A stretch of 64,000 nt of DNA from Methanocella paludicola SANAE (GTDB taxonomy: Archaea > Halobacteriota > Methanocellia > Methanocellales > Methanocellaceae), in NCBI RefSeq assembly GCF_000011005.1, contig NC_013665.1, positions 1 through 64,000 of the forward strand, read 5' to 3'. A program made the position numbers and the translations under genes. Below, one piece after another: positions 16,389 to 25,081 of the stretch (positions are counted from its first letter, which is position 1; the number at the start of each line of letters is the position of its first letter). The notes beneath the pieces were generated by a model that did no database searches, had not been told where the DNA came from, and worked only from the letters and a program-made list of their open reading frames with translations.

Positions 16389-17102
16389 ATGGCGCAACAC
16401 ATCGATTACGTCAGCACGGGGGTGCCCGGAGCTGACACTATTTTAAACGGCGGCATCTACCCAGGGTCCGCCGTGCTCGTCTCGGGGCCGCCCGGCTCGG
16501 GAAAGTCCATATTCGGCATGCAGTTCGTTTATGCGGGGGCCAGGGACCACGGCGAGGGCGGGCTCATCGTGGCCATCGAGGAGACCGACCGGTCCCTGTC
16601 CGAGTACGCGGGCTCCATAGGGCTGGAGGCCTGGGACAGCCTGGTGGAGAAGGGCGCCATCACCATGATGACGGACGACTACTTCGCGAGGACCGACCTT
16701 CCCGGCTCGCTTGAGGGCATCATGGAGGTGCTGGGCAGGACGGAAGCGAGGCGGATGGTCATCGACCCCATGAACCTCTTCAAGTACTACTTCCCCCAGG
16801 ACGTGGACCGGCGGAGGTATTTATTGAAATTCATCCGGATCCTCAAAAGGCGCGGCATCACCTCCCTGATCATTTCGGAGGCCATGGGGGTGTTCCCCAA
16901 CATGCCCCTGACAGAGGAGATGTACATGACCGACGGGAACATCAGCCTCTTCCTGTCCAGGTCGGGGAACAACGTGGAGCGGTGCTTCTGGGTGACCAAG
17001 ATGAGGCGCCAGGCGTTCAGCATGAAGATCGTGCCCATGGGCATCGGGCGGGGAGGCATCGAGGTGTTCCCCGACGCGGTGCCGTACTCTCTAGGGGAGT
17101 AG
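16389..17102 (+). CDS. KaiC-like RecA-fold ATPase
   Basis: A single-domain KaiC/RadA-type ATPase of 237 residues. It opens with ISTGxPGADTILNGGIYPGS-like sequence; Walker A is SGPPGSGKSIFGMQF (about 32-46), IVAIEETDRSL follows, and Walker B is RMVIDPMNLF (about 123-132). Archaeal single-domain KaiC proteins act in signalling rather than in clocks, often beside kinases or regulators. TTG at 16380 is a possible earlier start. Its stop is two bases before the next gene, and a three-gene operon with a kinase and a phosphatase follows. Confidence 0.87.
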   Translation: MAQHIDYVSTGVPGADTILNGGIYPGSAVLVSGPPGSGKSIFGMQFVYAGARDHGEGGLIVAIEETDRSLSEYAGSIGLEAWDSLVEKGAITMMTDDYFARTDLPGSLEGIMEVLGRTEARRMVIDPMNLFKYYFPQDVDRRRYLLKFIRILKRRGITSLIISEAMGVFPNMPLTEEMYMTDGNISLFLSRSGNNVERCFWVTKMRRQAFSMKIVPMGIGRGGIEVFPDAVPYSLGE

Positions 17103-17104
17103 TG

Positions 17105-18079
17105 ATGCAGGCCACGCTCGACTGGCTGGCCGGCCTGGCCAGGCAGCACCCCGAGGTGTTCGGCGGCCATCCCGGCGAGATGGCCGTGCTGGAGGCCTCC
17201 AGGTCATCGTCCCACGAGTCCCGCGTATACGGGTCGGGCGGCGCCCTGGTCCACGTGAAGTTCTTCCGCCGCACCCTGGGGCGCACCAGCGTCACCTACG
17301 ACCCCTGCCGGGAGATGAAGGCCGAGTACGACACGCTCAGGGAGTTCGAGAAGAACGGGTTCGCATCGGGCCGCCACCGGGTCGTGCGCACGCTCGGCAT
17401 AAATGAAAGCCTGGACTGCGCCCTGGCCACGGCCTATGTGCCCGGGGACACATTGCTTTCGATCATACAGCGGACGCTGAAGGGCGGCGACGACGGCGAG
17501 CTTCTTGAAGCCCTCGGCCTGGCGGCCGGCTTCCTGAGGAAGGTCCACGGCCTGATGCCCCAGAGCCCGAAGGTCGACGCCGCGGAGACGTTCTACTCGT
17601 ACATGAAGCCTTTATTCTATCTGGAGGAGCAGGGCGCGCTGGACGGGTTCCACAGGAGAGTGACGAAGGGGCTGAGCCGCTGGTATGGCCACAGGCCCCT
17701 ATTCGAGCAGAGGGGGGTGACCGTCCACGGCGATGCCAACCCCTCGAACTTCAAAATACACGAGGGGGTCATCTACGGCTTAGACCTGGAGCGCAGCCGC
17801 CCGGGCCGGAGCCCCCTCCTTGACGTGGGCACCATGGTGGCCGAGCTTGAGCACCACTGCGCCTACGTGGCCGGCGACGCGGGCAGGGCGAAGCCTTACG
17901 TCGAGCGCTTTCTGCGGGCATACGCTCCCTCCCCGGCGGACCGGAAAAAGATCGACGAGCTCCTGCCCTTCTACGTGTCCCGGGGCCTGCTCAAGATCGC
18001 CATGCTGGGATACTGGAAGCACGGCTACCGCCGCTCGCTCGTCGAGGCGGGCGCCAGGCGCATCGAGGAGGGGCCATGA
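17105..18079 (+). CDS. Aminoglycoside phosphotransferase (APH)-fold kinase
   Basis: A 324-residue kinase-like protein. The C-lobe shows the APH/choline kinase catalytic motif TVHGDANPSNF (about 206-216) and the metal-binding YGLDLERS (about 225-232), where the second Asp of the family takes part in ATP binding. A REMKAEYDTLREFEKNGF helix precedes the hinge. Such kinases phosphorylate small hydroxylated metabolites. GTG at 17102 is an alternative start. It is coupled to the KaiC gene upstream and overlaps the HAD gene downstream by four bases, so kinase and phosphatase are made together. Confidence 0.82.
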   Translation: MQATLDWLAGLARQHPEVFGGHPGEMAVLEASRSSSHESRVYGSGGALVHVKFFRRTLGRTSVTYDPCREMKAEYDTLREFEKNGFASGRHRVVRTLGINESLDCALATAYVPGDTLLSIIQRTLKGGDDGELLEALGLAAGFLRKVHGLMPQSPKVDAAETFYSYMKPLFYLEEQGALDGFHRRVTKGLSRWYGHRPLFEQRGVTVHGDANPSNFKIHEGVIYGLDLERSRPGRSPLLDVGTMVAELEHHCAYVAGDAGRAKPYVERFLRAYAPSPADRKKIDELLPFYVSRGLLKIAMLGYWKHGYRRSLVEAGARRIEEGP

Positions 18080-18897
18080 TCACGACGATACTCTTCGACA
18101 TCTACGGCACGCTCATCGACATCTCCACGGACGAGTCGGACATGGCGACGTACAACGCCATGTCGAAGTGGCTCGAGTACAAGTACATCTACGTCTCCGG
18201 GGATCAGCTGAAGTGGCTCTACCACGAGGAGTTCGCCCGCCGCCTGGGCTCGGAGGAGGCCCGGAGCCGGGCGGAGGCCGACATCTTCAAGAGCATCATC
18301 GAGGAGTTCGAGGCCCGCATCGGCGAGCACCGGGAGCTCTTCCCGGACGCCGACGTGCGGGACGTGTTCAAGAGCATCGTCACGAAGTTCGCCTCGAGGA
18401 CCCCCGAGGAGCTCGACCACCTGTCCACGGACCTCTCCCACCTTTTCAGGTCCGCCACGCGCAGGAAGATGTTCATCTACCCCACCGTCAAGCCCGCGCT
18501 TGACCAGATGCAGAAGAAGTACCGGCTGGGCATCGTGTCCAACGCGCAGGAGGCGTTCACCATGCCCGAGCTGGGGCTCTACGAGCTGGCCCGCTACTTC
18601 GAGACGATCGTCCTGTCAAGCCAGGCCGGGGTAAAGAAGCCCAACTCCCGGATATTCACCCGTGCCCTGGGGAACCTGGGAGTGAGGCCGTCGGAGGCGG
18701 TCATGGTGGGCAACGACATGATGGCTGACATGATGGGCGCCTCTAAGCTCGGCATGCGGACCATCTTCGTCTCGGACAGGCCTGCCCGGCCCATCAAGGG
18801 GGTAGCGCCCGATGCCGTGGTCCAGGGCATCAACCTGTTCCAGGTGCTGGAGCTCGTGGACGCATGGAACCAAAAACAGGCCCGAGAAAATATATAA
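18076..18897 (+). CDS. HAD-superfamily hydrolase
   Basis: A phosphatase or dehalogenase-type enzyme of 273 residues. Motif I is FDIYGTLID (about 6-14, with the nucleophile Asp; the second position is Tyr as in haloacid dehalogenase relatives), motif II is IVSNAQE, motif III is the Lys in GVKKPNSRIF, and motif IV is MVGNDMMADMMGA. A large helical cap lies between motifs I and II. Its ATG overlaps the kinase stop (ATGA). The proximity to an APH-type kinase suggests the two act on the same metabolite in opposite directions, which is inference. Confidence 0.86.
   Translation: MITTILFDIYGTLIDISTDESDMATYNAMSKWLEYKYIYVSGDQLKWLYHEEFARRLGSEEARSRAEADIFKSIIEEFEARIGEHRELFPDADVRDVFKSIVTKFASRTPEELDHLSTDLSHLFRSATRRKMFIYPTVKPALDQMQKKYRLGIVSNAQEAFTMPELGLYELARYFETIVLSSQAGVKKPNSRIFTRALGNLGVRPSEAVMVGNDMMADMMGASKLGMRTIFVSDRPARPIKGVAPDAVVQGINLFQVLELVDAWNQKQARENI
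18887..18897 (+). promoter_or_regulatory. TATA box of the radical SAM gene
   Basis: AAAATATATAA is centred about 28 bases before the ATG at 18921, the distance expected between a TATA box and an archaeal transcription start. No ribosome binding site is seen before that ATG, so a leaderless transcript is likely. The box lies inside the last codons and stop of the HAD gene. Confidence 0.6.
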
Positions 18898-18920
18898 CGT
18901 GACATATAAAATCATTATTT

Positions 18921-20243
18921 ATGAAGGTCCTCCTGGTCTACACGAACCGGTATCGTCCCATGGCGCCGCCGCCCGTCGGCATCGCCTACCTGGCGGGGCC
19001 GCTGCTCCGTGAGGGCCATGAGGTAAGGGTCCTCGACCTCATGTTCTCGAGCGACCCGGAGGGCGAGCTATGGCGGGCCTTAGACGAGTTCCGGCCTGAC
19101 GTCGCGGGCCTGTCTATCAGGAACGTGGACAACCAGGACATGCGCCACACGCAATATTTTATCGATGATGCAAAGAAGCTGGCCGGCATCGTCCATAAGG
19201 CCGGAGTAAAGACGGTGCTCGGGGGCACGGCGTTCACCACCTTCCCGGCCGAGACCCTCCAGTACCTGGGCGGGGACTACGGCATCGCGGGCCAGGGAGA
19301 GGAAAGCCTGCCCAGGCTCCTGGCGTCGCTGGCATCGGGGAGGCTGGACCGGGGGATACCGGGGCTCGTGTGGAGGGAGGGCGGGCGCATCATGGCGAAC
19401 CCGCCCGACCTTGGAGGATACCGCTCTGCCGCCCGGTGGGACCTGTTGCACCTAAACGGATATACGAAGGGCTTCCTGGCAGGCAGCGCGGTCACCAAGT
19501 CGGGATGCCCCTACCGCTGCGCATACTGCAACGTGACCACGGCGTTCGGCGGGGAGCTCAGGCCCCGGAACGTGGGCGACGTCGTGGAGGAGATCAAGGC
19601 GCTAAAGGCGCAGGGGATCCGCATCGTCACGCTCACGGATGCCTGCTTTAACGTTCCCTCGGGCTACGCTAAAGAAGTATTGAACGCCATCATCGATTCC
19701 GGCGTCAGGGTCTACCTCAACACTACGTTCGTCCCCGTGGCCGGCCACTTCGACGACGAGCTCATGGAGCTTTTCAAGAGGGCCGGGGGCATCTACGCCT
19801 CGCTGGGCGCCGAGACGTTCTCGAGGAAGATGCTCAAGAGCTACCATAAGCCGTTCACGCTGGACGACGTGCTGGCCTGCGCCGGGCTCCTGGGCCGCCA
19901 CCATATTCCTTTCATGGTTCAGGCCCTGTTCGGCGGCCCTGGGGAGGACGCCTCCACCCTCAGGGAGTCCCTCGATATGCTCCGGCACGTCCCCTACGCC
20001 GAGTTCACCTACACCATGGGCATACGTCTGCTGCCCGGCACGCTGCTCTTCGAGACGGCGAAAAAGGAGGGCCTGGCCGGGGACGCTTCCGGGCTGTTCA
20101 GGCCCAGGTTCTACATATCGAAGGACCTCGACGTGCCGTGGGCCGAGCGCCAGATACGGAGGACGATGCTGCGGTACTCGTACAGGGGCCTGAAGATGCT
20201 TCCCGTGGCGGCCCGGTGCGCCCTGGCGGGCGTCAACTGGTAA
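18921..20243 (+). CDS. B12-binding domain radical SAM protein
   Basis: A 440-residue radical SAM enzyme. The N-terminal 150 residues form a cobalamin-binding-like domain (MKVLLVYTNRY opening, then GIAYLAGPLLREGHEV). The iron-sulfur cluster motif CPYRCAYC is at about 195-202, followed by a TIM barrel with TLTDACFNV and SLGAETFSRKML. It belongs with the large group of methyl- or ring-forming enzymes acting on lipids, bacteriochlorophyll or antibiotics; the substrate is not evident. It is probably transcribed alone from the TATA box at 18887. Confidence 0.87.
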   Translation: MKVLLVYTNRYRPMAPPPVGIAYLAGPLLREGHEVRVLDLMFSSDPEGELWRALDEFRPDVAGLSIRNVDNQDMRHTQYFIDDAKKLAGIVHKAGVKTVLGGTAFTTFPAETLQYLGGDYGIAGQGEESLPRLLASLASGRLDRGIPGLVWREGGRIMANPPDLGGYRSAARWDLLHLNGYTKGFLAGSAVTKSGCPYRCAYCNVTTAFGGELRPRNVGDVVEEIKALKAQGIRIVTLTDACFNVPSGYAKEVLNAIIDSGVRVYLNTTFVPVAGHFDDELMELFKRAGGIYASLGAETFSRKMLKSYHKPFTLDDVLACAGLLGRHHIPFMVQALFGGPGEDASTLRESLDMLRHVPYAEFTYTMGIRLLPGTLLFETAKKEGLAGDASGLFRPRFYISKDLDVPWAERQIRRTMLRYSYRGLKMLPVAARCALAGVNW

Positions 20244-20289
20244 GAGATGTTTTATTCTTCCCGGCGCATATTCAATTAGAGTGACTTTT

Positions 20290-20700
20290 ATGATCGAGAG
20301 GCTCACGCACGTGACCGTGCTTGTCAGGGACAGCGACGAGGCGCTGAAGTTCTACACGGAGAAGCTGGGGTTCGAGAAGGTCGAGGACTCAAAGATGCCC
20401 ACGGGGGACCGGTGGCTGACCGTCAGGCCGAAGGGAGGCGACGTGCAGATCGTGCTCCAGCAGCCCGGCGCGGCCACGTTCGGGGAGGAGGGCGCGAAGG
20501 AGATGCTCAGGCGGGTCGGCCAGGGCACCACCTGGGCGTTCAAGGTGGACGACTGCCAGGGGACGTGCGACGAGCTCGTGAAGAAGGGCGTGAAGATACT
20601 CAGCTCCCCTCAGGACTTCGGGTTCGCCGTCGAGGCGATCTTCGCCGACCTCTACGGGAATGCCTACATCCTCATGCAGCCCCCTGCAGGCCCAAAATAG
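20290..20700 (+). CDS. VOC / glyoxalase-fold protein
   Basis: A 136-residue protein of the vicinal oxygen chelate superfamily. It begins MIERLTHVTVLVRDSDEALK, with the first metal-ligand His, and continues FYTEKLGFEKVED. The second half carries GTTWAFKVDDC and ends with FADLYGNAYILMQPP, where a Glu or other ligand would normally lie. Such proteins include glyoxalase I, dioxygenases and binding proteins; the exact reaction is not clear. GTG at 20281 is an alternative start. Confidence 0.83.
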   Translation: MIERLTHVTVLVRDSDEALKFYTEKLGFEKVEDSKMPTGDRWLTVRPKGGDVQIVLQQPGAATFGEEGAKEMLRRVGQGTTWAFKVDDCQGTCDELVKKGVKILSSPQDFGFAVEAIFADLYGNAYILMQPPAGPK

Positions 20701-20751
20701 CCCCATCAGAAAACAACTTATATTATGAAAGGATAGATTGAGCCGGATAAC

Positions 20752-22362
20752 ATGACGTACAGGGTATTCTGGGCCGATTCGATCGCGGACGAGGTCGTCG
20801 AGCGGTACGGCAAGGGCGAGGTCGTGGTCAAGTGCGCCGCGTCCCCGTCGGGCGGCAAGCACATAGGCAACATCAACGACATCCTTCGCGGTTACTTCAT
20901 CAGCGAATCGTTAAAAAGCCTTGGCGTAAAGACGAGGCACGTCCACACGAGCGACGACCGGGACCCGCTGCGGAAGATCCCGGAGCGCATGCCGGACCGG
21001 GAGGGCCGCTGGAAGGTCCTGTCGGAAAAAGAATTAAAAGAGCTGGGCAAGTACGTCGGCATTCCTTACGTTCATGTCCCCGACCCCTTCGGCTGCTGCA
21101 AGTCGTGGGCCGAGCACTTCAACAACGTCTGGCTGGAAGGCGTGGAGGCGCTGGGAGTCCACGTAGAGGACTACAGCAATGACGCCCTTTATGCGGCGGG
21201 CAAGTTCGAGCCGCCGATGCGGACGATCCTTTCGGACATCCCCCTCGCCAGGGAAGTGATCTCGAGGTTCCAGATGAACACCCCGGCCGACTACATTCCA
21301 TTTAACCCCATTTGCGAGAACTGCGGCCGCATCACCGCGAAGGCCACCGGGGTCAACCTGGACGACTGGACCGTGGACTACGTGTGCGAGTCAAAGTCCC
21401 TCGCCGGCGAGTTCGAGGTGCCGGGCTGCGGCCACCAGGGCACGACCTCCCTTAACAACGGCAAACTGCCCTGGCGGTTCGAGTGGCCGTCCCAGTGGCA
21501 GATCTTCGACGTCAAGATGGAGCCCTTCGGGAAGGACCACTACGAGGGCTCATGGCCGTCCGGGCAGGAGATATCGAAAGTGATACTCAAGAGACAGCCG
21601 CCCGTGTATACGGTCTACGAGTTCTTCCTGATCAACGGCGCCAAGATGTCCACCCGGCACGGCAACGTGTTCATCACCCAGGACATGCTGGACATCATGG
21701 AGCCAGAGACGTTCCTGTACTTCTACTCGCTCAATCCCATGAAGCAGAAGAACCTGGACGTCAAGAACATCAACTTCATCGTCGACGCGTTCGACCGGTT
21801 CGAGCGCATCTATTACGACGAGGTGGAGACCCCCGACCCCGAGGAGAAGGAGCTCGCGAAGCGGGTGTACCCCATGCTCCCCATCGACCACCGGAAGGTG
21901 CGCATCCCATACACGTTCGCCGCCATGGTGAGCGTCTCGAAGAACGACGAGCACATCATCCGCACGCTCAAGAAGACGGGCCACCTGCCACAGGACGCCA
22001 CGAAGCAGCAGGAGCAGGACGCCCTGACCAGGGTATACAAGGCCGGCACATGGGCGCGCAGGTACGGCCCCGAGGAGTACAACATCGAGATCAAGGAGAA
22101 GCTCGAGGTGCCCGCCGACATGGACGCCGCCGAGAAGGACGCGCTGTCGGAGCTCGCCTCGTACATCGAGGCGAAGCACACCGAGGAGGAGACGCAGTAC
22201 GAGATCTTCGAGATGGCCAAGCGCCGTGGCGTCAAGCCCGGCAAGCTGTTCAAGACCGCTTACACGCTTCTCCTGGGCAAGCCCCGTGGCCCGAAGCTGG
22301 GGCCGTTTTTACTGGCGCTGGACGCGGACTTCGTGGCAAAGAGGCTTCGCCTGGAGGCATGA
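20752..22362 (+). CDS. lysS: Lysyl-tRNA synthetase, class I
   Basis: This enzyme charges tRNA-Lys with lysine. It is the archaeal class I form, not the class II form of most bacteria and eukaryotes. The HIGH-type motif appears as ASPSGGKHIGN (about 27-37) and the KMSKS motif as GAKMSTRHGN (about 296-305). A zinc knuckle is suggested by CENCGR near 190. The 536-residue length and the alpha-helical cage at the C-terminus are usual. A TATA-like CTTATATTA lies about 30 bases upstream of the ATG. Confidence 0.95.
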   Translation: MTYRVFWADSIADEVVERYGKGEVVVKCAASPSGGKHIGNINDILRGYFISESLKSLGVKTRHVHTSDDRDPLRKIPERMPDREGRWKVLSEKELKELGKYVGIPYVHVPDPFGCCKSWAEHFNNVWLEGVEALGVHVEDYSNDALYAAGKFEPPMRTILSDIPLAREVISRFQMNTPADYIPFNPICENCGRITAKATGVNLDDWTVDYVCESKSLAGEFEVPGCGHQGTTSLNNGKLPWRFEWPSQWQIFDVKMEPFGKDHYEGSWPSGQEISKVILKRQPPVYTVYEFFLINGAKMSTRHGNVFITQDMLDIMEPETFLYFYSLNPMKQKNLDVKNINFIVDAFDRFERIYYDEVETPDPEEKELAKRVYPMLPIDHRKVRIPYTFAAMVSVSKNDEHIIRTLKKTGHLPQDATKQQEQDALTRVYKAGTWARRYGPEEYNIEIKEKLEVPADMDAAEKDALSELASYIEAKHTEEETQYEIFEMAKRRGVKPGKLFKTAYTLLLGKPRGPKLGPFLLALDADFVAKRLRLEA

Positions 22363-22410
22363 GGCTCCTACCATACCTTTTTACCGTCCGGCGTGAAATA
22401 TTCCAGAGAC

Positions 22411-22920
22411 ATGATCATCCAGCATTTCTCAAAGCCTTCCATCGACCCCTCCGCCTTCGTCGCTGAAACGGCGGTCGTCGCGGGCAGCGTGCGCCTGGAG
22501 GAGGAGTCCAGCGTCTGGTACGGCGCCGTCCTCCGGGGAGACGAGGCCACCATCACTGTTTCTAAGAAAGCCAACGTCCAGGACAACGCCGTGGTGCACT
22601 CTGACCGGGGGGAGGACGTCCTCATCGGCGAGGGGGTCACCGTCGGCCACGGGGCCATCATCCACGGCTGCACCGTGGGCAAGTACTCCATGATCGGCAT
22701 GGGCGCCATCATTTTAAGCAAAGCTCAGGTCGGCGAGCGCTGCATCATCGGCGCGGGCGCCGTGGTAAAGGAGAAGGATGTCATACCGGACGGCTCCATG
22801 GTGGTCGGCGTACCCGGCAAAGTGATCAGGCAGCTCACGCCGGAGCAGATGAAGTACCTCGAGGGCAACTGCGAGGAGTACGTGCGGCTGGCCCGTAAAT
22901 ACCGGGAGGCATCGAAGTGA
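22411..22920 (+). CDS. Gamma-class carbonic anhydrase family protein
   Basis: A left-handed beta-helix protein of 169 residues related to Cam/YrdA. Hexapeptide repeats run from VAETAVVAG to PDGSMVVG. Expected zinc ligands are seen as His in VVHSDRG, His in TVGHGAIIHGC and the second His of that block. The acidic loop of the original Cam enzyme is absent, as in the CamH/YrdA group. The physiological role (CO2 hydration or other) is uncertain. First gene of an operon: the next gene starts with a GTG overlapping its stop. Confidence 0.85.
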   Translation: MIIQHFSKPSIDPSAFVAETAVVAGSVRLEEESSVWYGAVLRGDEATITVSKKANVQDNAVVHSDRGEDVLIGEGVTVGHGAIIHGCTVGKYSMIGMGAIILSKAQVGERCIIGAGAVVKEKDVIPDGSMVVGVPGKVIRQLTPEQMKYLEGNCEEYVRLARKYREASK

Positions 22921-23375
22921 AGGTGGCCATCGGCGGGACGTTCCAGCCCCTCCACGACGGTCACAAGGCCCTGCTCCGTAAGGCGTACGAGCTGAGCAAG
23001 AACGTGGACATCGGCGTCACCTCCGACGAGATGGCGCATAAGGGCCGGGTCAGGCCGGTGAGGCCGTACCGGGAGCGTGTCGAAGCCCTGAGGGACTGGA
23101 TAAAGCAGGAGATCGGCGTGGAGGCGCACATTTTCAGAATAGACGACCCTTACGGGCCGACGCTGAACGAGGACTACGATTATATCGTGGTCTCGGCGGA
23201 GACGTACCCCATGGCACTAAAGATTAACGCGAAACGGAAGGAGCTTGGGAAAAAGCCTATCGAGGTCTACCGGGTCGAGTGCATCCTGGCCGAGGACGGC
23301 CGGCCGATCTCCGCCACCAGGGTCGTCATGGGCGAGATCGACGTGCATGGCAACCTGCTGAGGAGGCGGAAATGA
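22917..23375 (+). CDS. coaD: Phosphopantetheine adenylyltransferase (archaeal PPAT)
   Basis: It transfers AMP from ATP to 4'-phosphopantetheine to give dephospho-coenzyme A. The nucleotidyltransferase motif is GGTFQPLHDGHKALL (about 5-19), with the HxGH equivalent HDGH, and the C-terminal motif is ISATRV (about 133-138), equivalent to ISSTxxR. The 152-residue length fits the archaeal type. The start is GTG at 22917, overlapping the TGA of the carbonic-anhydrase-like gene; its own stop overlaps the next ATG. Confidence 0.92.
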   Translation: MKVAIGGTFQPLHDGHKALLRKAYELSKNVDIGVTSDEMAHKGRVRPVRPYRERVEALRDWIKQEIGVEAHIFRIDDPYGPTLNEDYDYIVVSAETYPMALKINAKRKELGKKPIEVYRVECILAEDGRPISATRVVMGEIDVHGNLLRRRK

Positions 23376-23890
23376 AGATCGCGGTGGGCTCCAGGAACCC
23401 GGTGAAGGTGAAGGCCGTGGAGAATATCTTCTCCAGGCTGTACGGCATCGTCGAGGTCGAGGGCGTTGCTGCCCATTCGGGCGTCCCCGCCCAGCCCTTC
23501 GGCGAGGAGACTGTCACGGGCGCCATCAACAGGGCGAAGGGCGCATTCGCCCCTCAGAAGTTCGACTACGGCGTGGGCATCGAGGCGGGGCTGTTCAAGG
23601 TCGGCGACATCATGATCGACATCCAGTACTGCGCCATCTACGACGGCTCGTGGCTGACGCTGGGGTGCGGGAGCGGCTTCGAGTACCCGTCCATCGTCCT
23701 TGACGAGGTGACCTCGGGCAAGGAGGTCGGGGACGTGATGAGCGCCGTGTCGGGCATCGAGAACCTGGGAGAAAAGGAGGGCGCCATCGGGTTCCTGTCC
23801 CGTGGCATGCTGACCCGGATGAGGCTGACGGAGCAGAGCGTGTTCATGGCCCTCATCCCGAGGCTGAACCCTCAGCTGTACGGGCACTAA
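23372..23890 (+). CDS. DUF84 / YjjX-type inosine-xanthosine triphosphatase
   Basis: A 172-residue house-cleaning NTPase family protein that hydrolyses non-canonical purine triphosphates such as ITP and XTP. Evidence is the opening VGSRNPVKVKAVENIF (about 5-20), then PFGEETVTGAINRA and GVGIEAGLF, all typical of the Ham1-like fold of DUF84. Its ATG overlaps the CoaD stop (ATGA), so the three genes from 22411 are coupled. The gene overlaps the 3' end of the DNA glycosylase gene on the other strand by four bases. Confidence 0.88.
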   Translation: MKIAVGSRNPVKVKAVENIFSRLYGIVEVEGVAAHSGVPAQPFGEETVTGAINRAKGAFAPQKFDYGVGIEAGLFKVGDIMIDIQYCAIYDGSWLTLGCGSGFEYPSIVLDEVTSGKEVGDVMSAVSGIENLGEKEGAIGFLSRGMLTRMRLTEQSVFMALIPRLNPQLYGH

Positions 23891-24498
23891 TTTTTATCCG
23901 CCCTGACCGACACGAACGGGCTGCCCTTTATATAGAAACGCCAGGGCTTATCCCTGTATTCGCCGGCATAGTCCACGCCGATGCGCTTACTGCTGACGAC
24001 CTCGAACACGGCGTCCTCGCTATCCTCGACGTAGAGCGGCCCCTTTCTGCATACGTCGGCGCCGTTGAGCGCCCGGTCGATCCCTAGGGCCATGCATAGC
24101 CTCCCGGGCCCGGAGGTCAAGTCGACGGGCTTTTTGGCCTTCCTTCGCAGGGCCCGCATGGCCTCGACGCCCTCCAGCGGCTCCCCGGCACGGACGAGCA
24201 CGGCCGCGGGATAGCCGTCGCGCTCAGTCACAAAGTTAAGGCAGTGGTACATGCCATAAATAAAATACACGTAAGCGTGCCCGGGCTCGCCGAACATCAC
24301 GCCGTTGCGCTCTGTCCGGCCCCTGCTGGCATGGCAGGCCTTATCGCGGGGGCCGCAATAGGCCTCCGTCTCGACGATCCGCACTGAGATGCGGCCTGCG
24401 GGCGTATCCCGGACCAGCACCTTCCCTAAAAGCTTTTTAGCGACATCGATGGTGTCCCGGGCGTAGAAGCTGCGGGGAAGAACGTCAGGCTCTTTCAT
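23887..24498 (-). CDS. DNA-3-methyladenine glycosylase (MPG/AAG family)
   Basis: A base-excision repair enzyme that removes alkylated purines. Family landmarks are LLGKVLVRDT, then IVETEAYCGPRDKACHA with the catalytic Glu (about 43), then VYFIYGMYHCLNFVT with the residues that intercalate DNA, and LTSGPGRLCMALGI. The 203-residue length is typical. It shares 14 bases with the small cysteine protein gene upstream, so these two are co-translated. Confidence 0.92.
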   Translation of the reverse strand: MKEPDVLPRSFYARDTIDVAKKLLGKVLVRDTPAGRISVRIVETEAYCGPRDKACHASRGRTERNGVMFGEPGHAYVYFIYGMYHCLNFVTERDGYPAAVLVRAGEPLEGVEAMRALRRKAKKPVDLTSGPGRLCMALGIDRALNGADVCRKGPLYVEDSEDAVFEVVSSKRIGVDYAGEYRDKPWRFYIKGSPFVSVRADKN

Positions 24499-24634
24499 CG
24501 TAGTTCTCGCAGGTAGTGCCGCTGCCGGTCTCCCTTATCTTACAGCCCGCATAGTTCTTACAGCGCTCGCACGTCCTCGCCTCTTCCGGCTTGCGGCCCC
24601 CGGAGGCGCCCAGTATCCTGTCAAGGAATCCCAT
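24485..24634 (-). CDS. Small four-cysteine protein, 49 aa
   Basis: A short gene that overlaps the start of the DNA glycosylase gene by 14 bases. It translates as MGFLDRILGASGGRKPEEA, then RTCERCKNYAGCKI and ends TTCENYDERA. The four cysteines (CxxC, C, C) could bind zinc or an iron-sulfur cluster, and the spacing is like that of small archaeal zinc proteins. The N-terminus FLDRILG could form an amphipathic helix. Function unknown; co-expression with the glycosylase is likely from the overlap. Confidence 0.7.
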   Translation of the reverse strand: MGFLDRILGASGGRKPEEARTCERCKNYAGCKIRETGSGTTCENYDERA

Positions 24635-24761
24635 CGCGGCCCGACCTCAATTTACGCTATGGTCGAAATCTACCACGCTATCCGATAAATACCTTTAGCG
24701 GAAGGCATCTAAAACCACAACATATATATCGTCCCAGCCATACAAAGGAGTCTCGCAGAAC

Positions 24762-24836
24762 GGGACAATGGGGTAGCCTGGTCCATCCTCGTGCGTTTGG
24801 GACGCATGAACCCCGGTTCAAATCCGGGTTGTCCCA
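24762..24836 (+). tRNA. tRNA-Pro (anticodon TGG)
   Basis: A cloverleaf folds fully: acceptor GGGACAA/TTGTCCC, anticodon stem GTGCG/CGCAT around loop TTTGGGA, T arm CCCGG TTCAAAT CCGGG, discriminator A. The anticodon is TGG, decoding proline. No CCA is encoded. An AT-rich ACATATATATC near 24720 may be the promoter box. A decayed receiver-like remnant and a PAS kinase gene follow its 3' end. Confidence 0.95.
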
Positions 24837-24903
24837 CTTTCTTTTAAGAAGTAAGTGGTATCTCTTATATCCGGACTTTTTCTTGCAAAAACCGCTAATA
24901 ATA

Positions 24904-25020
24904 AACTATGTGCCGACACGTCAAGCCAGTCATGCCCGGCATGCGGCGGCCCATCATGACGACGTCGAGCTTTGCGTTCTTCGCCATGTCGACGGCCCCG
25001 ATGCCGTTCGTAGCCGGCAT
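24904..25020 (-). pseudogene. Receiver-domain-like remnant
   Basis: The minus strand can be read as 39 codons containing GIGAVDMAKNAKLDVVMMG and RRMPGMTGL. This closely follows the middle of a response-regulator receiver domain (AVEMAKxxKPDVVLMDIRMPGMDGL), except that the phosphorylated Asp is Gly. There is no complete frame on either side. It lies between tRNA-Pro and a PAS histidine kinase gene on the opposite strand. A fragment of a universal stress protein (DVVMMG) is the alternative reading. Confidence 0.5.
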
Positions 25021-25081
25021 CGCAGCCCGGACCTGAAAGGATTAATATTAATTCGGGCCATCTAAATATTTACGGGATCTC

